From positions 1-35,213 of the forward strand of contig PBSM01000147.1 of NCBI GenBank assembly GCA_002726245.1: a DNA stretch of 35,213 nucleotides, written 5' to 3'. The notes under the pieces were generated by a model. The model was given only the letters and a program-made list of their open reading frames with translations, made no database searches and was not told the origin of the DNA. Origin of the DNA: Planctomycetaceae bacterium. Lineage in GTDB: Bacteria; Planctomycetota; Planctomycetia; Pirellulales; Pirellulaceae. Positions 1 through 7,467 of the stretch are shown here, in pieces. The position numbers were made by a program, and so were the translations under genes. Position 1 is the first letter of the stretch; each line of letters starts with the position of its first letter.

Positions 1-332
1 GCGAGCGAGAGGATTGGCGTCACAAAGAGTCGAAGCAAGAATTGGGTGTAAGATTCTAAACACGATGACGGAGCTGGGGATGCCTTGCAGTGAGATGATA
101 GGATGATGCGAATCGAGACCAAACGAACACTCGGCTTCTATCGGAATTGTGCAACAAGGCAGCAATAATCTCGACGCCTGCAATCTGCGGCATCTGGAAT
201 TCCCGCGATACCAGCTTTTTTGTCGATGGCGATGCAGCGTCTCGTGCTAAGATCGCGTTCCAGAGGCCACGCAAAGTATGAACACTAAAACGATTCGAGG
301 TCGAGTGTTTTTACCCTACGGGTTAGAACTTC
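1..332. other. Intergenic stretch with no convincing gene
   Basis: No reading frame here has protein-like character plus a ribosome binding site. A 72-residue minus-strand frame at 56-274 would need a TTG start and shows no domain. The first 50-60 bases could hold the 3' end of a plus-strand gene (one frame stops at about 57-59), but too little is inside the window to judge. The stretch lies downstream of the DUF1552 gene. Confidence 0.5.
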
Positions 333-1730
333 TTAAACCCGATTCAACGTCCCGGTGTACCCAGCGAACGAATCAGTCTCGACCCCCAGCCTCTGCAGGA
401 TGGTGACGAAGAGCTGTGCAAGCGGAAGCTCTTCCGCTTCTATCTTGCCTCTCCATCCAGCATCAGTGACGATTCCAGCGCCGGCCTGATTGTCTTCATT
501 CCCTTTGCCGAATTTGAGATACCGGCCATTTGTGAAGCCCAGGTTCTTACCGCCGGCAGAGACAATCGGATAGTTGCGCGACAGATGGAAACTGCTGGAC
601 GCGGAGCCATGCATCGTAAACGTGTTGTCTAGCATGTTGCCGTTGCCGGTCGGCTCTGGAGTGTCCTTCAGTCTCTGCGCGATACGGCCGAATTCCTCGG
701 CTTGATAGCGATTGTAGGTACCGAGGTTTTTCCAGCCGTCGGGCTTTTTGACGGCATGCGTCAGACCATGAGCACCACCAAGACCAACGGCCATTGATAA
801 CAGGTCGTGTGGACCTTCGCCGTTTTCTCTTCCCAACTGAAACGTCGCCACACGAGTTGAATCACTCAGGAAGGCGAGATAGATCAGCTCATACATGGTC
901 TGGAAATATAGTCTGGCTTCTTTGGGCTCGGCATCTAAATGCAGGTTTCGAGTATCCACCTCAGATATTGGTGTATCAATCCACTTCTGAGCCTTCGCCA
1001 GCTTCATTTCTGTATCGCGCACCGCGTCAAGATACTGCTTGAGCGTCTCGTGATCGTGCCGGGAGAGTTGCCGTCCCAGCGATCGAGTATTGTCAATCAG
1101 CAGATCCAGAGCACTCTTGCTTCTTGCCAGTCTTGCGGCGGCGTCTTTGCTGCTGGTCACAAAGAGCGTTTCGAAGATTTGCTTTGGCTTATTCATCGCT
1201 GGAATCGGCCGTCCTTCACGGTTGAAGGATTGAGTTTGTGCGCCACGAGGGCCACCAATGCCGCCATTCGTCGACATAACCAGAGAAGAGTGTCGAGTGA
1301 ATTCGCCTGCGTGCTCCGCGTACACCTGATCAAGAGAGATCGAATTCTTATACGGACCGTGACCTCCCGTCGCCGCGCCCGTCAAATACTGATCGGCATT
1401 TGAATGGCCATGGACTTTCCTTACGGCAGGATGTGACAGCCCTGAATAGATAGTGATGTCACTGCGCAAGGGCTCGAGCACATCGAGCACTTTGGTCAAT
1501 TCGAAATCTCTTTCGCCGCCCCGAGGAAACCAGCTCCAGTCCTTCCAGGCCGGGTCTGAGTTGAGCGGCAGACCGACACCATCAGGGTGGTAAACGCTGA
1601 CAAAACGTTTCGGAGTCTCATCTGAAAATGGACTGTCCGCAGCAAACGTTTCAAACCAGGGCAAAGCCAGAGCGACACCGGTGCCGCAAAGAAATGTTCT
1701 ACGACTCAGCGGGACGGATTTGTTATTCAT
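333..1730 (-). CDS. DUF1552 domain protein, Tat-exported
   Basis: This 465-residue protein belongs to the DUF1552 family (Pfam PF07586), abundant in planctomycetes and of unknown biochemical function. The N-terminus carries a twin-arginine signal (SRRTFLCG, arginines at residues 10-11) followed by a hydrophobic stretch ending near ETFAADS, so the mature protein should be exported folded. Family hallmarks include the early YHPDGVG segment, the YSGLSHP stretch and the C-terminal LPLAQLFVTILQRLGVE region. The start is supported by an AGGAA element about 6 bases upstream of the ATG. It lies only 16 bases downstream of the DUF1592 gene, so the two are probably one transcript. DUF1552 and DUF1592 proteins are habitual neighbours in planctomycetes, and the Tat protein may be matured or work together with the di-haem partner; that role is inference. 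The family call is secure; the function is unknown. Confidence 0.93.
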   Translation of the reverse strand: MNNKSVPLSRRTFLCGTGVALALPWFETFAADSPFSDETPKRFVSVYHPDGVGLPLNSDPAWKDWSWFPRGGERDFELTKVLDVLEPLRSDITIYSGLSHPAVRKVHGHSNADQYLTGAATGGHGPYKNSISLDQVYAEHAGEFTRHSSLVMSTNGGIGGPRGAQTQSFNREGRPIPAMNKPKQIFETLFVTSSKDAAARLARSKSALDLLIDNTRSLGRQLSRHDHETLKQYLDAVRDTEMKLAKAQKWIDTPISEVDTRNLHLDAEPKEARLYFQTMYELIYLAFLSDSTRVATFQLGRENGEGPHDLLSMAVGLGGAHGLTHAVKKPDGWKNLGTYNRYQAEEFGRIAQRLKDTPEPTGNGNMLDNTFTMHGSASSSFHLSRNYPIVSAGGKNLGFTNGRYLKFGKGNEDNQAGAGIVTDAGWRGKIEAEELPLAQLFVTILQRLGVETDSFAGYTGTLNRV

Positions 1731-1746
1731 CGTCTGTTCCTGACTC

Positions 1747-4356
1747 TTACTTCGAGTTGAAGATGTTGCTGCTTATGATCAGAGGAATTAAATCGCCCAG
1801 GCGATCGCCCTGTCGTCTGAACTGTGCAGTCAAGCTGTCAATGTCAGCACGGTCACCAAATGACAGTGGTCGGCCGAGAGCATAAGCGGTCAACTTATGC
1901 ACCATAGCACGGGCTAACTGATCCTGGCGGTCCGTGAGCAGATATCGCTTTAACCCATCCATCCCTGCCAGTGTCTGCTTGCTGAACAGTTCTGAAGTCG
2001 CATCCACAGGCGTGTTGTTGATTTGAGTCCGGTAGGCTCCGAGAGCATCGTAGTTTTCAAACGCGATCCCCCAGGGATCGATTCTTGAGTGACACGATAG
2101 ACAGGCCGGTTTATTCCGGTGATCCGCGATCCGTTCTTTCGTTGTCATTTTCAGAATCTCCGGGTCCGTCAGGTCGACTTCCGGCACATTTGGTGGCGGT
2201 GGCGGCGGTGGATCGTGGAGGATGCGTTCCAGCATCCAGACGCCACGTTTGAGAGGATGAGAATCCTTGCCATCGGAGTTCATCGTCAGGATAGCGGCAC
2301 CTGTCAAAAGGCCGCCACGATTCGTTTGAGGCTCGATTGGCACATTGCGGAAATGAGGGCCCTTAACCTCCGGAATCCGATAGTGCGCCGCCAGCCGTTC
2401 ATTGACCATGGCGTAATCGGAATGGATGAAGTCCATGATACTGCGGTTGTGTCTCAGGACTTCGTCAAAAAAGGCAATGGGCTCTTCCTGCATCGCTTCT
2501 CGCAATGAGCTGTCTGTGACGTGAGTTACACTGTCCAGACCATCCATGCCAAGCCATTGCTGGACGAAGTTCCGAGAGAAACGTCTTGAACGCGGGTCTG
2601 ACAGCATGCGTTTGACTTGAGCCGTCAAAGCCTCTGGTTCTCTTAACTTCCCTTGCTCCGCGAGTTCCAGCAGTTCGTCGTCAGGAATACTGGACCACAG
2701 AAATATCGACAGCCGGCTGGCCAGTTCCAGGTCACTGATCGTGCCGGGTGTTTCAGGAGCGTTGGCAGCAACTCTTTGAGTCAGGTACAGAAACTCCGGA
2801 GTGGCCAGCGCTGTAGCCAGTACGTCCAGCATGGCATCTTCGAAATTCGAGAATCCCGGCCGGTATTTCGCAAACAGGGCAATGAACTGTTCCACCTCCT
2901 TCGAAGTGACGGGACGACGCCAGACTCGTCTCAGGAATTGAGTCAGAACTTCACGACCGTATATCTCCTCGTCGCTTTTGTTGTCGCTCTCAATGAAAAT
3001 GTCGGTATGGGTTTTCGGCGGCCATTGCTCGTAGAACGGAGCGCTGATTTCGATGTAGTCGATAAGAACATGGAGAGGTTCTTCTAGGCCGCTTGCATTG
3101 GAGACATTGCGAATGTGCAGGAACTCATCCCGTCTTGGAAATGGTGTGGATAGTTTCCGGAACGGGTTGCGCTGGATGTCACCCAGAGGAATATCGAAGT
3201 GGATGAATTGAGGGTTGTCTGCAGATGCGGTAACCGGGATGTCACGCTCACTGATCACCTGGGAGAAGTTGGCGTTGTTGCTGGTGTGGGCACTGAAAAC
3301 CAGACGCAGGCTCGCATACTCGTCAGGGTTCATGGTCGAACGCCCGGCTCGCATGCGAACACGCATGATGCCTTCGTCGGGAAGAAAGCGATCCAGATTC
3401 AGTTTCAGCTCGTTGGATCGAGGAAGGACCAGCACAACAGGAGAAACAGCGGGCGTTTGACCCGCGGCTGCCTCAGGCTGAGGCATCGACTTTCCGCTGG
3501 AGAAGTGAATGCCCTTGCCTGTCTCTCGATTAAACAGGTGTTGCCGATTCTTGTTATTGCGGTAGATCTTGTCGTTCTTCTCGAATGTCTTTGCGTTCTT
3601 TCCGGACGCCGCCGTATTCATCTCTTTCTGCATCGAGACGATGTAAGTGACAGCCTTCGGACGCTCGCCACTCGCCGTGGCTCGCTGTAGAGCCTTAAGC
3701 CCAATCTCACGATAGGTCTCGAACTGCAGGGCGGACATCTGCAGCAATTCAGAGCTGTTCTTGAAACCGTCCTCGGATGCAGTTTCCGGCGGCAGTTTGT
3801 TCGCGAGGGCATAGGGCAAGCCGAGCAGGTCCTGGAGTGCATAGTTGTATTCGTACTTCGTGAGCCGACGAAAAGACGAATGTTCCTTTTTGTTGCGACG
3901 TATGACAGACGCCTTATTCAGTTCGTCGCTGAGCCAATCAACAATGTTGCCGCGATTTGCATCGGCGAGGGCATACTGTGGCTCGTCCTCAGGGGGCATC
4001 TCTGAGTTGCTTAAGACGTTGTAGACCTCACGCCATCGCTCAACGTCAGGACCGGCTAGCAGGTCAGGATTTAGAGTGTCGACACGAAGTCTACCCTCGG
4101 ACTTTTCGGGTCCATGACAGGCCAGGCAGCTCTTGTTCAGCATCGGTCCCGCCGACTTTTGAAAGTAAGCAAGGTTCGCCCTTGGGATGGCACGCGTGGC
4201 TTTCGTATCTGCCTTATTCTCTTTCAGGAATCTGGACTTCATGCGACCCAATTCTCTGGCCTTTTCCAAAGTGATTGGAGTCTCCTGACCATCGGCTGCC
4301 AGAATTGTGCTGGCGCTACAGATCATCAGCAGGATGGTGATCTTCAGGGTCTTCAT
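1747..4356 (-). CDS. DUF1592/DUF1588/DUF1585 exported cytochrome-like protein
   Basis: The 869-residue product starts with a Sec signal peptide (about residues 1-21, ending ILAAD). A PSCyt1-type haem site follows, with CLACH at 77-81 and MPP at 120-122 as possible distal methionine. Next come the planctomycete domain series DUF1587 (about 165-230), a jelly-roll-like middle region, DUF1595, DUF1592 (about 540-660), DUF1588 with its run of consecutive prolines, and DUF1585 at the C-terminus. A second CxxCH (CLSCH, 752-756) precedes the family stretch DPWGIAFENYD. Two CxxCH sites suggest two covalent c-type haems in the periplasm. The gene is intact and full length for the family, and is followed after 16 bases by the DUF1552 gene. 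No good Shine-Dalgarno precedes the ATG. The substrate and electron partner of this family are unknown; a role in oxidative breakdown of complex polymers is sometimes suggested but nothing here proves it. Confidence 0.93.
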   Translation of the reverse strand: MKTLKITILLMICSASTILAADGQETPITLEKARELGRMKSRFLKENKADTKATRAIPRANLAYFQKSAGPMLNKSCLACHGPEKSEGRLRVDTLNPDLLAGPDVERWREVYNVLSNSEMPPEDEPQYALADANRGNIVDWLSDELNKASVIRRNKKEHSSFRRLTKYEYNYALQDLLGLPYALANKLPPETASEDGFKNSSELLQMSALQFETYREIGLKALQRATASGERPKAVTYIVSMQKEMNTAASGKNAKTFEKNDKIYRNNKNRQHLFNRETGKGIHFSSGKSMPQPEAAAGQTPAVSPVVLVLPRSNELKLNLDRFLPDEGIMRVRMRAGRSTMNPDEYASLRLVFSAHTSNNANFSQVISERDIPVTASADNPQFIHFDIPLGDIQRNPFRKLSTPFPRRDEFLHIRNVSNASGLEEPLHVLIDYIEISAPFYEQWPPKTHTDIFIESDNKSDEEIYGREVLTQFLRRVWRRPVTSKEVEQFIALFAKYRPGFSNFEDAMLDVLATALATPEFLYLTQRVAANAPETPGTISDLELASRLSIFLWSSIPDDELLELAEQGKLREPEALTAQVKRMLSDPRSRRFSRNFVQQWLGMDGLDSVTHVTDSSLREAMQEEPIAFFDEVLRHNRSIMDFIHSDYAMVNERLAAHYRIPEVKGPHFRNVPIEPQTNRGGLLTGAAILTMNSDGKDSHPLKRGVWMLERILHDPPPPPPPNVPEVDLTDPEILKMTTKERIADHRNKPACLSCHSRIDPWGIAFENYDALGAYRTQINNTPVDATSELFSKQTLAGMDGLKRYLLTDRQDQLARAMVHKLTAYALGRPLSFGDRADIDSLTAQFRRQGDRLGDLIPLIISSNIFNSK

Positions 4357-4807
4357 AGGCTACTTTGCGTTCTTCGCCAACTCCGGCGTGCAATTCGAAT
4401 GCACTGACGGACCGGCGATCGAACGGGAGGGACAAATGGGGGGGGATTCCTGTATGACTGTACTTCGGTGGGCGTGGTGGCTTCAAGGATGGTGGCCACG
4501 TGGCACTGAGCCAGTATAGCAGCACGGAGCGATTTCAACGACATTCGGTGGCTACTGACGCCAAGCGGCATGGACTTATCTACTGCGAATTCCTCACCGG
4601 ATGGTCCACTCCAATCAAAGGGTCGTGCCGCCTCGCCGATGTTCACTCAGCTCACAGCATCCACGGTTCCGTTCGAGTTGGACCTGCCGGGAGGGATCTC
4701 AAGTTGCCAGCAGCAACTTAGATCGAACAACCAGGCGAACTCCTTCTGATGCCTCCTCGATGTTGGTCTGTTTAATGTCAGCCACGCTTCGTGCTCTCAA
4801 GTTGCGT
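4357..4807. other. Spacer holding the DUF1592 upstream region and the IS110 right-end flank
   Basis: No gene is supported in these 450 bases. The part next to 4356 must contain the promoter of the DUF1592-DUF1552 operon, but no clear -35/-10 pair is visible. An eight-G run lies at 4438-4445. The part next to 4807 contains the non-coding 3' end of the IS110 element, whose exact edge cannot be placed by eye because IS110 elements usually lack terminal inverted repeats. Confidence 0.45.
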
Positions 4808-5878
4808 TCAGCAGGCTGCTGCAATGGCTCGGCACTCAGCGTACGTCTGCCGCTTGCTAAGCATATGCCAGATGACGGTGGCCAACTTTCTCATCACCGC
4901 CACTCTGGCGACGGTGCTTCCCCGGCGACGTTTGATCCGTTTGTACCATTCGCGCAGCTGAGCATCCTTTCGCAACGCTTGGTGAGCGACTTGTGCCAGC
5001 AGCCAGCGGGCCAAGTTGCTGCCAGCCTTGGTGATTCTTCCGAGTCGTTGATTGTTTTCACCGCTATTGCGACAGCCGGGCGTCAAGCCCCAATAGTTCG
5101 CCAAGCTGCGTGCGCGGGGAAAACGGCCCACTCGACCAACCCGACAAGCCAGTGTCGTAGCCGTAAAGCAGCTGACGCCTGGCATGGAACGGAGCAACTG
5201 CGCATCTTCACTGTCACCGCAACGTTCGGTGATCAGCTTCTCCAACTCATCCACGCGCCGCTGAGATTGCTCCAGATCCAGCAGCAAGTAATTCATCTCC
5301 AAGCGATCCATCTCTGGTAAGGCCAACTGCTTGAGCCAAGCGACGGCACGTTGCGTAGGAAACGTCTTGGTGGGAATGTCCCATTGCAGGTTATAGCGTC
5401 GCAGAATGTGTTTGATCTTGTTGATGATACGCGTCCGTACCTGACTCGCCTCCTTGCGAAGTGTTGTCAGCCGTCGATTCTCTTGATCCGTCGCAGAAGC
5501 AATATCGACTTGCCTCAGACCGCAGACCGGTTTGCCTAACAGAAAACGATCCCGGTTGACCCACAAGAGTTCGCTCAACGCAGCCGCATCCCGTCGATCC
5601 GTTTTGCATTTCTTGCGCTCCTCCGGCTGAATCAGGATCACCTTGTGGCAACGGAAGTCTCGGAGCAACCGGATCAGCCAGTCGTTGAAGCCGCATACTT
5701 CCACGACGGCAATGAACGACTCACCATCACGGACGCAATCCCCAGTCAGCTTAGCAAAGAACTCCTGGACCTTTTCCGGCCGAGTCGATACCTGCCGAGC
5801 TTGCAAGACATCGCCATTGTCATCACGCCGAGAGATCGTCAGCTGACGTGCATGTTGATCGGTTCCAAGGTGCAGCAT
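4808..5878 (-). CDS. IS110-family transposase (DEDD recombinase)
   Basis: This is a full-length 356-residue IS110-family transposase. The N-terminal RuvC-like DEDD domain shows all four acidic residues: D7 (GTDQH), E60 (VVEVCG), D94 and D97 (KTDRRDA). A coiled, basic linker (about 130-220) leads to the C-terminal Transposase_20 domain with the helix-hairpin-helix-like MPGVS segment (232-236), GLTP (264-267) and the conserved serine S287 in AGSNLARWLL, proposed as the nucleophile in bridge-RNA-guided recombination. The ATG has a good AGGAG ribosome binding site about 7 bases upstream, itself inside a predicted hairpin. The element sits between the DUF1501 gene and the DUF1592 operon without damaging either coding sequence. 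With all motifs intact it may be active. The IS110 versus IS1111 subgroup is not settled, as no subterminal inverted repeats were found. Confidence 0.95.
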   Translation of the reverse strand: MLHLGTDQHARQLTISRRDDNGDVLQARQVSTRPEKVQEFFAKLTGDCVRDGESFIAVVEVCGFNDWLIRLLRDFRCHKVILIQPEERKKCKTDRRDAAALSELLWVNRDRFLLGKPVCGLRQVDIASATDQENRRLTTLRKEASQVRTRIINKIKHILRRYNLQWDIPTKTFPTQRAVAWLKQLALPEMDRLEMNYLLLDLEQSQRRVDELEKLITERCGDSEDAQLLRSMPGVSCFTATTLACRVGRVGRFPRARSLANYWGLTPGCRNSGENNQRLGRITKAGSNLARWLLAQVAHQALRKDAQLREWYKRIKRRRGSTVARVAVMRKLATVIWHMLSKRQTYAECRAIAAAC

Positions 5879-6019
5879 CGTGGTTCTCCTCTTGAGAAAA
5901 CGGGAAATAACTTTCCCACCGGGATAGAGAAACCACTTCTGTCTTACAAGGACCTCTCTTTCATAGATATCAAAGGCAGGACCACAGCGTCCGACTTCTC
6001 ACTAGCAGATGATTGTCCG
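5879..6019 (-). ncRNA. Candidate IS110 bridge RNA / structured transposase leader
   Basis: IS110 elements carry a non-coding end upstream of the transposase that encodes the bridge RNA pairing with donor and target DNA. The 141 bases between the transposase start and the DUF1501 stop codon are in the right place and about the right length. Read on the minus strand, 5927-5935 can pair with 5881-5888 (eight pairs, one bulge), enclosing a perfect 6-bp hairpin (5902-5907 with 5912-5917, 4-base loop). The outer stem overlaps the transposase ribosome binding site at 5886-5890. This is a family-based inference plus a visible structure; the donor and target loops were not assigned. Confidence 0.4.
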
Positions 6020-7405
6020 CTAGGAGAGCACGCCGGTAATAACCTGCCCGTGGACATCGGTCAGACGAAAGTCGCGGCCTGCGTGGCGGAACGTCAGTCG
6101 CTGATGATCCAGACCCAGAATGTGCAAGATGGTTGCGTGGAAGTCGTGCACATGGATGGCGTTCTCTTCGACTCGGTTTCCAATATCGTCGGTCTGTCCG
6201 TAGACGATCCCCGGCTTGACTCCGCCCCCAGCCAGCCAGCAGGAAAAGGCGGCGGGGTGGTGGTTGCGGCTCTTCGTCCCCTTGCCATCCTGAGCCCACG
6301 GAGTCCGTCCGAACTCGGTGCAGAAAACGAGCAGCGTGTCGTTGAACAGCCCGCGTTGTTTGAGATCTTTGATCAGCGCTGCGATCGGCTGATCGACTCG
6401 CTTGGCATACTTCGCGTGGGTTCCGACATCGCGGTGAGCGGCATCCCAGTTGTCGCGGCACGCGCCGACCGCGTCGATGATCTCGACGAAGCGGACGCCG
6501 TTTTCAATCAAGCGTCGAGCCATCAGACATTGAGCGGCGTAGGAGATGCGGTCTCCGGGCTGTGATCCGTACAACTCCAAAGTCCGCGTCGACTCCTGAC
6601 TCAAGTCGAGCACTCCCGGCGCAAGCTCCTGCAATCCTTTCGCGGTGCGGAACGACTCCATCCGAGTGGCAAGCTGCGAGTCTCCCTCACGACTGCGAAG
6701 ATGCCGACGATTCAGAGCGTCCAGCAGACCGAGTTCCAATTGCTGCAGATGGGCTGGCGAGGCTGGTTTCAGGTGCGGCAGCGGTTCATCGCCTGGCTTA
6801 ATGCGAACTCCGCAGTGCACGCCCGGCAGGAAGTTCGCGTCCCAAATCTGCGGCCCGCTGTACGGTCGGTGCTCGGAAATCACAACGTGCGCTGGCAGCT
6901 TGTCATTGAACGTACCAAGTCCGTAGCTCAGCCACGCGCCCAGGCTTGGCATCGCGACAGTCGTACTTCCGGTATGAAGTTGGAGCGTGGCCTCGCCATG
7001 ATCGCGATGGTCCGAGTGCATCGACCGGATGAGAGCCATCTCGTGCATGACCTCGCGAATATGCGGAAACAAATCGCTGACTTCTGTCCCGCACTTTTTG
7101 TTTGGTCGGAATCGCCACAGCGGCGCCTTCAAAAAACGCTCGGCCTTCGGTTGCCCCGAGACAGCTGCTCGCAGTTCCGTCCCAATGGAGATGTCGTGGT
7201 CGCGGATAAGCCTCGGTTTCGGATCGAACGTGTCAACGTGTGAATACGCGCCGGACATGTAGAGCACGACAACATGCTTGGCTCGCGGAGCGTGATGCGG
7301 CCCAGGAAGCGACTGGCTGGCAGCGAGTGCCGGGCCGGCAAATGGGACGGCCGCCGCGCCGGCCAGGGTCGAGCGGATCGCGTTTCGTCGAGTGATCAGT
7401 GTCAT
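6020..7405 (-). CDS. DUF1501 domain protein, Tat-type signal
   Basis: The 461-residue product is a complete DUF1501 protein (Pfam PF07394), a family with a sulfatase/alkaline-phosphatase-like fold. Residues 1-29 form an export signal starting with TRRNAIRS and ending GPALAA. Recognisable family segments are VVLYMSGAYSHVDTFDPKP near residue 45, SDLFPHI, the LIRSMHSDHRDHGEA block, LMARRLIENGVRFVEI, CTEFGRTPWAQ and the closing GRDFRLTDVHG. It is the downstream partner of the large PSCyt1-DUF1549-DUF1553 gene, separated by 62 bases that contain a small palindrome. DUF1501 and DUF1549/DUF1553 genes are regularly adjacent in planctomycetes, which implies a joint but unknown role. The IS110 element lies immediately downstream and leaves the C-terminus intact. 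No strong Shine-Dalgarno is visible. Confidence 0.94.
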   Translation of the reverse strand: MTLITRRNAIRSTLAGAAAVPFAGPALAASQSLPGPHHAPRAKHVVVLYMSGAYSHVDTFDPKPRLIRDHDISIGTELRAAVSGQPKAERFLKAPLWRFRPNKKCGTEVSDLFPHIREVMHEMALIRSMHSDHRDHGEATLQLHTGSTTVAMPSLGAWLSYGLGTFNDKLPAHVVISEHRPYSGPQIWDANFLPGVHCGVRIKPGDEPLPHLKPASPAHLQQLELGLLDALNRRHLRSREGDSQLATRMESFRTAKGLQELAPGVLDLSQESTRTLELYGSQPGDRISYAAQCLMARRLIENGVRFVEIIDAVGACRDNWDAAHRDVGTHAKYAKRVDQPIAALIKDLKQRGLFNDTLLVFCTEFGRTPWAQDGKGTKSRNHHPAAFSCWLAGGGVKPGIVYGQTDDIGNRVEENAIHVHDFHATILHILGLDHQRLTFRHAGRDFRLTDVHGQVITGVLS

Positions 7406-7441
7406 GCTGCTTTAGTTGGTCATTGTGAGGCCACACGAGGG

Positions 7442-7462
7442 GCCGTGCTCACACAGCACGGC
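7442..7462. repeat. Short REP-like palindrome between operon genes
   Basis: A perfect 8-bp inverted repeat (GCCGTGCT at 7442-7449, AGCACGGC at 7455-7462) with a 5-base loop sits in the 62-base gap between the DUF1549/DUF1553 gene and the DUF1501 gene. It could form a stable hairpin in the transcript. It lacks a T-tract on either strand, so a terminator is unlikely; a REP-type repeat or an mRNA-stability element fits better. Confidence 0.6.
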
Positions 7463-7467
7463 TACGG

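Noticed and set aside
56..274. 72-codon minus-strand frame near the window start
   Set aside because: It needs a TTG start, has no ribosome binding site and no recognisable domain.
4601..5320. 239-codon plus-strand frame across the IS110 element
   Set aside because: It is largely antisense to the transposase, whose catalytic motifs are all present on the minus strand.
5645..6565. 306-codon plus-strand frame
   Set aside because: It runs antisense through the IS110 and DUF1501 genes and has no domain of its own.
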